Assembly: GCF_014192225.1 (NCBI RefSeq) | Contig: NZ_JACHXS010000003.1 | Coordinates: 434,001 to 498,000 of the forward strand | DNA: 64,000 nucleotides | DNA from: Pseudoduganella umbonata | Lineage (GTDB): Bacteria > Pseudomonadota > Gammaproteobacteria > Burkholderiales > Burkholderiaceae_D | Direction: 5' to 3' | Program-made: the position numbers and the translations under genes | The notes under the pieces: model-generated | What the model saw: only the letters and a program-made list of their open reading frames with translations | Database searches by the model: none | What the model was told of the DNA's origin: nothing | In this document: piece after piece, positions 10,255 to 18,722 of the stretch | How the letters are laid out: each line of letters begins with the position of its first letter | How positions within the stretch are numbered: position 1 is the first letter of the stretch

Positions 10255-10282
10255 AAAAAAACGGGCCTCGCGGCCCGTTTTT
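10255..10282 (-). terminator. Rho-independent terminator after tsf
   Basis: ACGGGCC (10261-10267) pairs with GGCCCGT (10272-10278) around TCGC, and read on the minus strand the stem is followed by a run of seven T. It begins four bases past the tsf stop. A second perfect stem, AGAGCC-AA-GGCTCT (10241-10254), lies immediately beyond. Confidence 0.9.
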
Positions 10283-10285
10283 GAA

Positions 10286-11200
10286 TTACGCTCCCTTGGA
10301 AGCAGCCATCTGGGCTGCCACTTCAGCGGCGAAATCGTCCACTTTCTTTTCAATGCCTTCGCCCACCACGTACATGGTGAAGCCCTTGACGGTCGCGTTG
10401 GCGGCCTTCAGCATCTGCTCGACGGACTGCTTGTCGTTCTTCACGAACGCCTGGTTCAGCAGCGACACTTCCTTCAGGTACTTCTGCACGGAACCTTCGA
10501 GGCGCTTGGCGACGATTTCCGGCGACTGGGCCGGCTTGCCTTCGGCGGCAGCCTTGGCTGCATCTTCGTCGGCCTTGGCCTGGGCAACCGAGCGCTCTTT
10601 CTCGATCAGCTCTGCAGGCACCTGGTCGGACGACAGCGACACCGGCTTCATTGCCGCGATGTGCATTGCCACGTCCTTGCCCACCTGGTCGTCCGCGCCT
10701 TCGAAGTCGACGATCACGCCGATCTTCGTGCCGTGCAGGTACGAAGCCAGCTTGCCGGTCGTTTCAAAGCGCTGGAAGCGGCGGATCGACATGTTTTCGC
10801 CGATCTTGCCAACCAGGGCGGAGCGTACTTCTTCCAGCGTCTGGCCGGATTCGGTCGGCAGCGCCAGCAGGGCAGCCACGTCGGCCGGGTTCTTTTCGGC
10901 AGCCAGGCGTGCGGCGGTGTTCGCCAGTGCCAGGAAGTCGTCGTTCTTGGCGACGAAGTCGGTTTCGGAGTTCACTTCGACCAGGGCGCCCACGTTGCCC
11001 GAGATGAATGCTGCGACAACGCCTTCGGCGGTCACGCGTGCCGAAGCCTTGGCTGCCTTGCCGCCCAGCTTGACGCGCAGGATCTCTTCCGCTTTGTCCA
11101 TGTCGCCGGCCGCTTCGGTCAGGGCCTTCTTGCATTCCATCATCGGTGCGTCGGTCTTCGCGCGCAGTTCGCCGACCATTGCTGCGGTAATCGCTGCCAT
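10286..11200 (-). CDS. tsf: Translation elongation factor Ts
   Basis: Nucleotide exchange factor for EF-Tu. The N-terminal UBA-like domain [20 protein letters not shown] plus the [20 protein letters not shown] signature and the core [19 protein letters not shown] are conserved; 304 aa. Follows rpsB on the same strand, with a hairpin and T-run between them that may attenuate read-through. Confidence 0.96.
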   Translation of the reverse strand: MAAITAAMVGELRAKTDAPMMECKKALTEAAGDMDKAEEILRVKLGGKAAKASARVTAEGVVAAFISGNVGALVEVNSETDFVAKNDDFLALANTAARLAAEKNPADVAALLALPTESGQTLEEVRSALVGKIGENMSIRRFQRFETTGKLASYLHGTKIGVIVDFEGADDQVGKDVAMHIAAMKPVSLSSDQVPAELIEKERSVAQAKADEDAAKAAAEGKPAQSPEIVAKRLEGSVQKYLKEVSLLNQAFVKNDKQSVEQMLKAANATVKGFTMYVVGEGIEKKVDDFAAEVAAQMAASKGA

Positions 11201-11274
11201 ATGTTTTCTCCTGTATTCGGTGGGGTTGCCGGGGCGGCGCCTTGCGGCAGCCTGCTCATCCGGCGTCTCGTTAA

Positions 11275-11306
11275 AAAAAAGGGGAGCCGGAAGCCACCCC
11301 TTTTTT
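11275..11306 (-). terminator. Hairpin with A/T runs between rpsB and tsf (attenuator or bidirectional terminator)
   Basis: A run of A, GGGG, a 12-nt loop, CCCC and a run of six T (11301-11306) form a stem that has a T-tract on either strand. In the rpsB-tsf transcript it lies 73 bases after rpsB and 74 before tsf. Partial termination here, setting S2 above EF-Ts output, is an inference. Confidence 0.6.
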
Positions 11307-11379
11307 CAAGGCCTAAAATAACAGCCTAATGTGTAGTGCCGATGTCCGCCCGAGGGACGGACACCGGGACCAGCGCTAC

Positions 11380-12132
11380 TTACGCCTGCTCGTTGACTTC
11401 CACGAACTCGTCGCCGGCTGCCGTCTTGATCGACTCCAGCACTTCGGTCGACGCGTTGGCACGGCCTTCCAGGATCGCATCTGCCACGCCGCGGGCGTAC
11501 AGGCTGATTGCCTTGGACGAGTCGTCGTTACCCGGGATCACGTGGGTCACGCCGGCCGGCGAGTGGTTGGTATCGACGATGCCGATGACCGGGATACCCA
11601 GTTTCTGGGCTTCGGTGATCGCGCCTTTGTGGTAGCCGACGTCGATCACGAAGATCGCGTCAGGCACGCCGCCCATATCCTTGATGCCGCCGATGGACTT
11701 CTGCAGCTTTTCCATTTCACGGCTGAACAGCAGTGCATCTTTCTTGGTCAGCTTTTCCACGGAACCGTCGGCGATTTGCGCTTCCATGTCCTTCAGGCGC
11801 TTGATCGAGGTCTTGATGGTCTTGAAGTTGGTCAGCATGCCGCCCAGCCAGCGCTGGTCGACGTAAGGAACACCAGCACGCTGTGCCTCGGCGGCGACGA
11901 TGTCGCGAGCCTGGCGCTTGGTGCCCACCATCAGGATCGTGCCACGGTTGGCGGACAGTTGGCGAACAGTCTTCATCGCCTCCTGGTACAGCTCCATGGT
12001 CTTTTCCAGGTTGATGATGTGAATCTTGTTGCGGTGGCCGAAGATGAACGGAGCCATCTTTGGGTTCCAGAATCGGGTTTGGTGACCGAAGTGGACGCCG
12101 GCTTCCAGCATTTCACGCATCGTTACAGACAT
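11380..12132 (-). CDS. rpsB: 30S ribosomal protein S2
   Basis: Small-subunit protein needed for S1 binding. Begins [20 protein letters not shown], with [11 protein letters not shown], the block [14 protein letters not shown] and the C-terminal [22 protein letters not shown], all hallmarks of S2. Length 250 aa. First gene of the long minus-strand cluster; a promoter is proposed at 12202-12229. Confidence 0.97.
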   Translation of the reverse strand: MSVTMREMLEAGVHFGHQTRFWNPKMAPFIFGHRNKIHIINLEKTMELYQEAMKTVRQLSANRGTILMVGTKRQARDIVAAEAQRAGVPYVDQRWLGGMLTNFKTIKTSIKRLKDMEAQIADGSVEKLTKKDALLFSREMEKLQKSIGGIKDMGGVPDAIFVIDVGYHKGAITEAQKLGIPVIGIVDTNHSPAGVTHVIPGNDDSSKAISLYARGVADAILEGRANASTEVLESIKTAAGDEFVEVNEQA

Positions 12133-12527
12133 GTTTTACTCCAGGGTTGGGTCTGGAACCTGCTCAGTCACCCTTGCGGGCACCCTTGCAGAGCGGGTTC
12201 GAGTTTATTAAAAAGTGGGGATTTTGCAACATTGCAAGGAACGAGTCCGAGCAACCCGGCATTTTAGCGGAAGACGGGGAAACAATCAAACGTTGTTCTT
12301 GTTCATGGCCAAGACAGGTTGTCCAGGTCTGCCTCGAACTGCTTCTTCGGCACCACCACGGCTGGCGACTTGACGCATGCCAGCGCCAGTGCATTCCGCC
12401 GGGGCAGGCGCATGGCATGGCAACCAGCATCCGCGCAGCGTTAACGCACCTCCCCGTAATCGCGCGGCGTCCCGCGCCTTGGCGACGTATCCTGACGAAA
12501 ACTCAACACTTGCGAGAGGAGAACACC
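12133..12527. other. Intergenic region upstream of rpsB and of a small plus-strand gene
   Basis: About 395 bp without a credible gene. The part nearest rpsB is comparatively AT-rich and holds the proposed rpsB promoter and 5' leader of about 65 bases. The part nearest 12528 is GC-rich, and I see no clear promoter there. Confidence 0.6.
12202..12229 (-). promoter_or_regulatory. Candidate rpsB promoter
   Basis: On the minus strand, TTGCAA (12224-12229), a 16-bp spacer and TAAACT (12202-12207) resemble a sigma-70 promoter. It is in the only AT-rich stretch upstream of rpsB. Assignment is by eye. Confidence 0.45.
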
Positions 12528-12851
12528 ATGGAATCGAGCCGGCTGGAGCAACTGGAACAGGGCCTGCGGCACGCACTGCAACTGGTCGAACGCGACGAGA
12601 CCGGCGCACAGGGGGAAATCGAGCCCACCCACCCGGCCGCCTGGGCGGCGCAGGAATGCGAGCTGATGCTGCCGGAACCGCTGACGCTGGCGTCGCTGGC
12701 CGAAGCCATCCGCCACAAGATCGAGACCGTGCACGTGCTGCTGGACCGCGCACGTGCACACGAGCAACTGCCGCCGGATGCGCAACTGGCGGCGGACGAG
12801 GGCTATATGACAGGTGCCGATGACCTGACACAGAACACGAAGGACTCCTGA
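12528..12851 (+). CDS. Small acidic protein of unknown function
   Basis: Not recognised. ATG 12528 has a good GAGAGGAG box eight bases upstream; the frame is open further back, but the box decides the start. The 107-aa product (MESSRLEQLEQGLRHALQLV) is strongly acidic and predicted helical, with no signal peptide or membrane segment. A central proline-rich step (EPTHPAAW) links two helical parts. It is the first of three plus-strand genes placed between rpsB and map, which adjoin in related genomes. No link to the esterase pair downstream is evident. Confidence 0.7.
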   Translation: MESSRLEQLEQGLRHALQLVERDETGAQGEIEPTHPAAWAAQECELMLPEPLTLASLAEAIRHKIETVHVLLDRARAHEQLPPDAQLAADEGYMTGADDLTQNTKDS

Positions 12852-13219
12852 CGGCCGGGATTCCGGCAAAGACGGCCGGCGCCACGCGTCCCAGACCCTC
12901 TACCCTAGCCACCCAAGCGCTGCGTCTCGGCGCGCCCTTGGTGCGGGCACCACACCATGCCTCTCGCGCTGCGCGGATTACCGCAGCCCGCGCAGCCTGC
13001 CTCAACCGCAGGCAATGCCTCACCGGCGACCTTTTCCACGCGTCGCATCGCCACGCTCCCTTTCAGCCGATACCGCCTGCAGGTGTCGAGACGCCAAGCG
13101 CATCGCAACGCCAAACCACAGTACGCCGATCTGCTTCAACATTTTCTTGAACGAGCCATTGAAATCCCGCACAATACTTCCATATACCATCCACTTGGAT
13201 GGCAAATGGAAGATAAACG
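12852..13219. other. Intergenic region holding the promoter/operator of the RHH gene
   Basis: No gene is supported in the first 270 bp, which is GC-rich and featureless. The last 65 bp is AT-richer and carries a candidate promoter and an inverted repeat, annotated separately. Confidence 0.6.
13159..13202 (+). promoter_or_regulatory. Candidate promoter with overlapping inverted-repeat operator
   Basis: TTGAAA (13159-13164), an 18-bp spacer and TATACC (13183-13188) form a weak sigma-70-like promoter. The perfect inverted repeat CCATCC-ACTT-GGATGG (13187-13202) overlaps the -10 box and lies 17 bp before the RHH start codon. Ribbon-helix-helix repressors commonly bind such short repeats in their own promoters, so autorepression is a reasonable inference. 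Confidence 0.5.
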
Positions 13220-13627
13220 ATGCCCGACCTCAAACTTCGACCCGCCGATTCGGAAAAAATCACGATCAATCTTTTTCCGGTCGACCTGGGCCAGATCGAC
13301 CTGCTGGTACAGCAGGGTTTTTATGCCAACCGCTCGGACCTGATCCGCACGGCGATCCGCAACCAGCTGAACCAGCATGCGGAGGTAGTGCGGCAAACGG
13401 TCGAGCGCAACCAGTTCGTGCTGGGCTTGCAGCAGTTTTCCAGCGCCGACCTGGAAGCGGCCCGCACCGCCGGCGAGATGCTCAATATCCGCGTGCTCGG
13501 CCTGGCCACCATTGCGCCGGACGTGACCGCGGAACTGGCGGCGGCCACCATCCAGTCGATCACCGTGCTTGGCGCGCTGCACGCCAGCCCGGCCGTGAAA
13601 GCGGCCCTGGCCGGCCGCATCAGCTGA
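13220..13627 (+). CDS. CopG-like ribbon-helix-helix transcriptional regulator
   Basis: Likely a dimeric RHH DNA-binding protein. Residues 13-50 (EKITINLFPVDLGQIDLLVQ, then GFYANRSDLIRTAIRNQL) give a beta-strand and two helices with the G-x-Y-x-N-R-S-x-L-I-R turn of the fold. The remaining 85 residues are a helical C-terminal domain of unknown role that may sense a ligand or a polymer-associated protein. A GGAAG box precedes ATG 13220. It is 68 bp upstream of the PHB depolymerase-family gene and probably co-transcribed, suggesting control of polyester degradation. Target and ligand are unknown. Confidence 0.75.
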   Translation: MPDLKLRPADSEKITINLFPVDLGQIDLLVQQGFYANRSDLIRTAIRNQLNQHAEVVRQTVERNQFVLGLQQFSSADLEAARTAGEMLNIRVLGLATIAPDVTAELAAATIQSITVLGALHASPAVKAALAGRIS

Positions 13628-13695
13628 ACCGCAGCAACCGACAATATTCCGACAGCACCGCTGTCCCACACGCCTCATCCTATGGAAGGCACGAT

Positions 13696-15063
13696 ATGAA
13701 ATTCGATTCCGCACTGATGGCTCGCCTGCAGGCAGCCACGCAAGATCTGATGAAAGACGGCCCGATGGCCGCCACCGCCGCGATCCAGCGCGCACTGGCC
13801 GGCGACACCGCCCCCGATGCCGCCGCCACCGCCGCCACCGCTGATACCGCGCCACGCGCCGGCGCCACGATGAAAGACCTGAACGCGCCACCGGAAAAGG
13901 CACAGGCCCGCCCCACTCCCCGCGCCCGGAAGGCCGCGCCGGGTCGCCAGCAGGCGTCCCAGGCGAAGACGGACGAGCAACCACAGGCTGGCAGCGCAAA
14001 GTCCGGCCTGGCCGACATCCTGGCGAAAGCGGGCATCGCGCTGCCGGAAGGCTTTGCCGACGGGCTGAAAGAGAAGTTCAAGGGCGGCATGCAGGGTGGG
14101 TTCCAGGGCCTGCCGGAAAACCTGCTGGACGGCTTGCCAGAATCGCTGCGCGAGCAGCTCAAGAACGGCAAGCTGCCCGGCGCCCGCAAGCGCCCGCCCC
14201 CTGCCCCGCTGCCGGACGGCGCCCGCTTCGACAGCGCCAGCTTTACGTGCCATGCCGGCACACGCGGCTACAAGCTGTATGTGCCGAGCACGTATAAGCA
14301 AGGCCAGCCGGTACCGCTCGTCGTCATGCTGCACGGCTGCACGCAGGACCCGGACGACTTCGCCGCCGGCACCCGCATGAACCAGGTTGCCGAGGAAACC
14401 GGCTGCCTGGTGGCGTATCCGTGCCAGTCGCAGGGTGCCAACAGCTCCAAATGCTGGAACTGGTTCAGCGCCGCCGACCAGCAGCGCGAGCGCGGCGAAC
14501 CGGCGATCATCGCCGGCATCGCCCGGCAGGTGATGGCCGATCACTCCGTCGATCCGGCCCGTGTCAGCATCGCCGGGCTGTCGGCCGGCGGCGCGATGGC
14601 GGTCGTGGTGGGTGCGCTGTATCCGGAACTGTTCCATGCCGTCGGCGTGCATTCCGGGCTGCCGTTCGGCAGTGCGACGGACTTGCCGTCCGCCCTGCAG
14701 GCCATGCAACAGGGCGCCAAGGGAGGCGGACGGCCTGTCGCCAGCCCGCCACTGATCGTGTTCCACGGCGACAAGGACCATACCGTGAACCGGAAGAACG
14801 GCGACGACGTGCTGCAGCATGGCCTGGTGGCACATGAGGCGGGAACGCCGGAGGTGGAACAGGCCAAGGCCAGTGGCGGACGCAAATATACGCGTACCAT
14901 CCACCGCAGCAAGGATGGCCGCGTGCTGGCCGAGCACTGGGAATTGCATGGCGCCGGCCATGCGTGGGCCGGAGGCAGCGCCAGCGGCAGCTATACGGAT
15001 CCGACGGGGCCGGATGCGAGCCGGGAGATGGTGCGGTTTTTCGGGGCGGTGGCGCGCGGCTGA
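13696..15063 (+). CDS. PHB depolymerase-family esterase
   Basis: Serine hydrolase of the polyhydroxybutyrate depolymerase/LpqC esterase family. The first 170 residues are an Ala/Pro-rich linker with a helical start (MKFDSALMARLQAATQDLMK) reminiscent of granule-associated proteins. The alpha/beta-hydrolase domain follows: LHGCTQDPDDF (oxyanion region), AGLSAGGAM with the nucleophile Ser296, VFHGDKDHTV with the likely Asp, and HGAGHAWAGG with the likely His. No signal peptide is visible, so an intracellular role is more likely than secretion. ATG 13696 is chosen because the region upstream in the same frame overlaps the RHH gene. 455 aa. Confidence 0.85.
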   Translation: MKFDSALMARLQAATQDLMKDGPMAATAAIQRALAGDTAPDAAATAATADTAPRAGATMKDLNAPPEKAQARPTPRARKAAPGRQQASQAKTDEQPQAGSAKSGLADILAKAGIALPEGFADGLKEKFKGGMQGGFQGLPENLLDGLPESLREQLKNGKLPGARKRPPPAPLPDGARFDSASFTCHAGTRGYKLYVPSTYKQGQPVPLVVMLHGCTQDPDDFAAGTRMNQVAEETGCLVAYPCQSQGANSSKCWNWFSAADQQRERGEPAIIAGIARQVMADHSVDPARVSIAGLSAGGAMAVVVGALYPELFHAVGVHSGLPFGSATDLPSALQAMQQGAKGGGRPVASPPLIVFHGDKDHTVNRKNGDDVLQHGLVAHEAGTPEVEQAKASGGRKYTRTIHRSKDGRVLAEHWELHGAGHAWAGGSASGSYTDPTGPDASREMVRFFGAVARG

Positions 15064-15079
15064 TCGACTGAAAACCGGT

Positions 15080-15153
15080 GGCGAAGCAGGGGTTTCCTGG
15101 AGCATGCTCCAGGCCTGCGTAGCGGAGACGGCCTGCAAGCCGTCTCTCCTTCC
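15080..15153. repeat. 74-nt two-hairpin element, copy A
   Basis: Contains an 18-bp perfect palindrome CCTGGAGCATGCTCCAGG (15096-15113) inside a GCAGG/CCTGC stem, then an 8-bp stem GAGACGGC/GCCGTCTC (15125-15132 and 15139-15146). A second copy of identical length is at 20526-20599. Stem bases differ between copies but pairing is kept; see findings. Lies between the esterase gene and map. Confidence 0.85.
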
Positions 15154-15194
15154 AGGCACCATTTTCCGGGAGATTCATCCGGAAAATGGTGCCT
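15154..15194. repeat. Perfect 16-bp stem abutting element copy A
   Basis: AGGCACCATTTTCCGG (15154-15169) pairs perfectly with 15179-15194 around a 9-nt loop. It starts directly after the 74-nt element. No T-tract follows on either strand. Confidence 0.8.
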
Positions 15195-15296
15195 GTCACC
15201 TGGCGCATCGCCGCCGACGCTGTTCCGCGGCAAGCGCAACTCTCCGGGTCCGGGTCGTCTATAATCGTGGTTTGTCGCACGAATCAATCAAGAAAC

Positions 15297-16118
15297 ATGT
15301 CCATCACGATCAAGACCCCCGAAGACATCGAAGGCATGCGCATTGCCGGCCGCCTCGGCGCCGAAGTCCTCGACTACATCACCCCGTTCGTCAAGCCCGG
15401 TGTCACCACCGGCGAGCTGGACCGCCTGTGCCACGAATACATGACGAATGTGCAAGGCACGGTGCCGGCGCCGCTGAACTACCAGCCGCCCGGCTATCCG
15501 CCGTATCCGAAGGCGATCTGCACGTCCGTCAACGACGTGATCTGCCACGGCATCCCCGGCGACAAGGTACTGAAGGCGGGCGACGTGGTGAACCTGGATA
15601 TCACGATCATCACCAAGGATGGCTACCACGGCGACAACAGCCGCATGTTCTACATCGGCGCGCCGTCGATCCTGGCCAAGCGCCTGACCGACATCACGTA
15701 TGAATGCATGTGGCTGGGCATCGCCCAGGTGCGCCCGGGTGGCCACTTCGGCGACATCGGCCACGCGATCCAGGTGCATGCCGAGAAGGCCGGCTACAGC
15801 GTGGTGCGCGAATTCTGCGGCCACGGCATCGGCAAGGTCTTCCACGAAGAGCCGCAGGTGCTCCACTACGGCAAGCCGGGCACCGGCGAGGAACTGAAAC
15901 CCGGCATGATCTTCACGATCGAGCCGATGATCAATGCCGGCCGCCGCGAGATCCGCGAAATGGGCGACGGCTGGACCATCAAGACCAAGGACCGCAGCCT
16001 GTCGGCCCAGTGGGAGCACATGGTGCTCGTGACGGAAACCGGCTACGAGGTGCTGACGCTGTCTGCCGGTGCGCCGCCGCCGCCGGCCTTCATCACCGAA
16101 GCAGAAGCCGCGGCCTGA
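15297..16118 (+). CDS. map: Type I methionine aminopeptidase
   Basis: Removes N-terminal Met from nascent proteins after deformylation by Def. Metal ligands are visible in order: Asp in VVNLDIT, Asp in GYHGDNSRMF, His in CGHGIGKVFHEEP, Glu in FTIEPMI and Glu in QWEHMVLVTE. ATG 15297 (MSITIKTPEDIEGMR) matches the family start; the frame is open 111 bp further up, but that part is repeat and promoter DNA. A TATAAT box lies at 15260-15265, 31 bases before the start, though no good -35 is seen. 273 aa; glnD follows after 3 bp. Confidence 0.96.
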   Translation: MSITIKTPEDIEGMRIAGRLGAEVLDYITPFVKPGVTTGELDRLCHEYMTNVQGTVPAPLNYQPPGYPPYPKAICTSVNDVICHGIPGDKVLKAGDVVNLDITIITKDGYHGDNSRMFYIGAPSILAKRLTDITYECMWLGIAQVRPGGHFGDIGHAIQVHAEKAGYSVVREFCGHGIGKVFHEEPQVLHYGKPGTGEELKPGMIFTIEPMINAGRREIREMGDGWTIKTKDRSLSAQWEHMVLVTETGYEVLTLSAGAPPPPAFITEAEAAA

Positions 16119-16121
16119 CCC

Positions 16122-18716
16122 ATGTCCTCCATCGCGATGAACAGCGATCCCCGCGAACAGCTGCGCAGTTCCCTGAAGCTGCGGCTGAAGTCCGACCGCC
16201 AGCTCGTGATCGCCACGTTCCGCGACGACGGCAAGCCGGAAAAGCTGCTGCGCAACCTGCGCCAGAGCGTCGACAACGTGCTGACGCATGCGTGGCAGGC
16301 CGCCAGCCTGCCGGCGCAGACTGCGCTGGTGGCGGTGGGCGGCTATGGCCGCGGCGAGCTGTTCCCCTATTCCGACGTGGACGTGCTGATCCTGCTGGGC
16401 CAGAGCCCGGACGAGGACACCCGCCACCGCCTGGAAGAACTGGTGCAGCTGCTGTGGGATCTGGGCCTGGAAATCGGCTCGTCGATCCGCACGGTGGAGG
16501 AATGCCTGGCCGAATCCGAAGCCGACATCACGGTGCAGACCAGCCTGCTGGAAGCGCGCCTGGTGACCGGCGACGCCGAACTGTTCGCACGGCTGGAACG
16601 GGAGTATGACGCGGCGATGGATCCGCAGGCCTTTTTCCACGCCAAGACCAGCGAGATGCGCCAGCGGCACGCCAAGTACGAAGACACGGCGTTCTCGCTC
16701 GAACCCAATTGCAAGGAAAGCCCCGGCGGGCTGCGCGACCTGCAGGTGATCCTGTGGATGGCCAAGGCCGCGGGCCTGGCCAGTTCGTGGCGCACGCTGG
16801 CCACGCGCGGCCTGATCACGCAGACCGAGGCGCGCCAGCTGATGGAGAAGGAACGCGCCTTCAAGGATATCCGCGTGCGGCTGCACCTGCACGCCGGCCG
16901 CCGCGAGGACCGTCTGGTGTTCGACGTGCAGACGGCGATCGCCGAAAGCCTCGGCCTGCAGACCACCGGTACCGGCGTGCACATGCGCCGCGCCAGCGAA
17001 TACCTGATGCAGCGCTACTACTGGGCCGCCAAGACGGTGGTCCAGCTGAACACGATCCTGCTGCAGAACATCGAGGCGATGCTGTTCCCGCAGGGCTGCG
17101 AGACGCATCCGATCAACGAGCGCTTCAATGAAGTCAACGGCTTCATCGACATCAGCAGCGACGATGTGTTCTCCCGCACCCCGTCGGCCATCCTCGAGAT
17201 CTTCGTGCTGATGACCGAGCGCCCGGCCCTGAAGGGCATCACGGCCCGCGCCACGCGCGCGCTGTGGCACGAGCGCTTCGAGATCGACGCGGCGTTCCGC
17301 GCCGACCCCGTCAACCGCGCCTATTTCCTGCGCATCCTGCAGGCGCCTTCGGGCATCATCCACGCCTTGCGCCGGATGAACGAGCTGTCGATCCTGGGCC
17401 GCTACCTGCCGAACTTCCGCAAGATCGTCGGCCAGATGCAGCATGACCTGTTCCACGTGTACACGGTGGACCAGCACATCCTGATGGTGGTGCGCAACAT
17501 GCGCCGCTTCACGATGACGGAACATGCGCACGAATACCCGTATTGCAGCCAGCTGATGGCGAACTACCCGCAGCACTGGCTGCTGTACGTGGCGGCGCTG
17601 TTCCACGACATCGCCAAGGGCCGCGGCGGCGACCATTCGAAGCTGGGCGTGGCCGACGCGGTACAGTTCTGCCAGGACCACGGCATGAGCACCGATGAAA
17701 CGGAGCTGGTGGCCTTCCTCGTCGAGCAGCATCTGCTGATGTCCACCGTGGCGCAGAAGCAGGACCTGTCCGATCCCGACGTGATCGCGGCGTTCGCGAA
17801 AGCCGTGCGCGACGAACGCCACCTGACCGGCCTGTACCTGCTGACGGTGTGCGACATCCGCGGCACCAGCCCCAAGGTGTGGAATGCCTGGAAGGCCAAG
17901 CTGCTGGAAGACCTGTACAAGATGACCCTCCGGGTGCTGGGCGGCGAACCGCATTCGGCCGACCGGGAACTGAAGAACCGCCAGCAGGAAGCGCTGGCCA
18001 CGCTGCGGCTGTACGGCCTGCCGCCGTCGGCGCACGAGGCGCTGTGGAAGCAGCTGGACATGGCGTACTTCCTGCGCCACGACGCCTCCGACATCGCCTG
18101 GCAGACGCGCGCGCTGTACGACCGCCTCGACAGCGTGAAACCGGTGGTGAAGTGCCGGCTCGCGCCGATCGGCGAAGGCCTGCAGATCGCCGTCTACGTC
18201 CAGGACCAGCCGGACCTGTTCGCGCGCATCTGCGGCTATTTCGACCGCAAGAATTTCTCGATCCTGGATGCCAAGATCCACACCACCAAGCACGGCTACG
18301 CGCTCGACACGTTCCTGGTGACGGAGCAGAGCTTCGCCAAGAGCTACCGCGACATCATCAACCTGATCGAGCATGAGCTGTGCGACCTGCTGCTGGCGCA
18401 GGCGCCGATCCAGCCGCCGGTGCGCGGCCGCCTGTCGCGCCTGTCGCGCACCTTCCCGATCCAGCCGACCGTGGACCTGCGCCCGGACGAGCGCGGCCAG
18501 TACTACCTGCTGTCGGTGACGGCGAACGACCGTACCGGCCTGCTGTACTCGATCGCCAACGTGCTGACGAAGTACCGCGTGAACCTGCACACCGCCAAGG
18601 TGATGACGCTGGGCGAGCGGGTGGAGGACGTGTTCATCGTCGACGGCCAGTCGCTGTCGAGCGCACGCACGCAGATCCAGCTGGAAACCGATTTACTGGA
18701 AGCATTGAAAGTCTGA
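16122..18716 (+). CDS. glnD: [Protein-PII] uridylyltransferase / uridylyl-removing enzyme GlnD
   Basis: Nitrogen sensor that uridylylates PII when glutamine is low and deuridylylates it when high. The nucleotidyltransferase motif GGYGRGELFPYSDVDVLIL is at about residues 69-87. The HD hydrolase motif LFHDIAKGRGGDHSKLG lies near residue 495. Two C-terminal ACT domains follow (QDQPDLFARICGYFDRKNF and TANDRTGLLYSIANVLTKY), the glutamine-sensing part. Length 864 aa is normal. It starts 3 bp after map, so the two form an operon, a common betaproteobacterial arrangement. Confidence 0.96.
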   Translation: MSSIAMNSDPREQLRSSLKLRLKSDRQLVIATFRDDGKPEKLLRNLRQSVDNVLTHAWQAASLPAQTALVAVGGYGRGELFPYSDVDVLILLGQSPDEDTRHRLEELVQLLWDLGLEIGSSIRTVEECLAESEADITVQTSLLEARLVTGDAELFARLEREYDAAMDPQAFFHAKTSEMRQRHAKYEDTAFSLEPNCKESPGGLRDLQVILWMAKAAGLASSWRTLATRGLITQTEARQLMEKERAFKDIRVRLHLHAGRREDRLVFDVQTAIAESLGLQTTGTGVHMRRASEYLMQRYYWAAKTVVQLNTILLQNIEAMLFPQGCETHPINERFNEVNGFIDISSDDVFSRTPSAILEIFVLMTERPALKGITARATRALWHERFEIDAAFRADPVNRAYFLRILQAPSGIIHALRRMNELSILGRYLPNFRKIVGQMQHDLFHVYTVDQHILMVVRNMRRFTMTEHAHEYPYCSQLMANYPQHWLLYVAALFHDIAKGRGGDHSKLGVADAVQFCQDHGMSTDETELVAFLVEQHLLMSTVAQKQDLSDPDVIAAFAKAVRDERHLTGLYLLTVCDIRGTSPKVWNAWKAKLLEDLYKMTLRVLGGEPHSADRELKNRQQEALATLRLYGLPPSAHEALWKQLDMAYFLRHDASDIAWQTRALYDRLDSVKPVVKCRLAPIGEGLQIAVYVQDQPDLFARICGYFDRKNFSILDAKIHTTKHGYALDTFLVTEQSFAKSYRDIINLIEHELCDLLLAQAPIQPPVRGRLSRLSRTFPIQPTVDLRPDERGQYYLLSVTANDRTGLLYSIANVLTKYRVNLHTAKVMTLGERVEDVFIVDGQSLSSARTQIQLETDLLEALKV

Positions 18717-18722
18717 ATTCTC

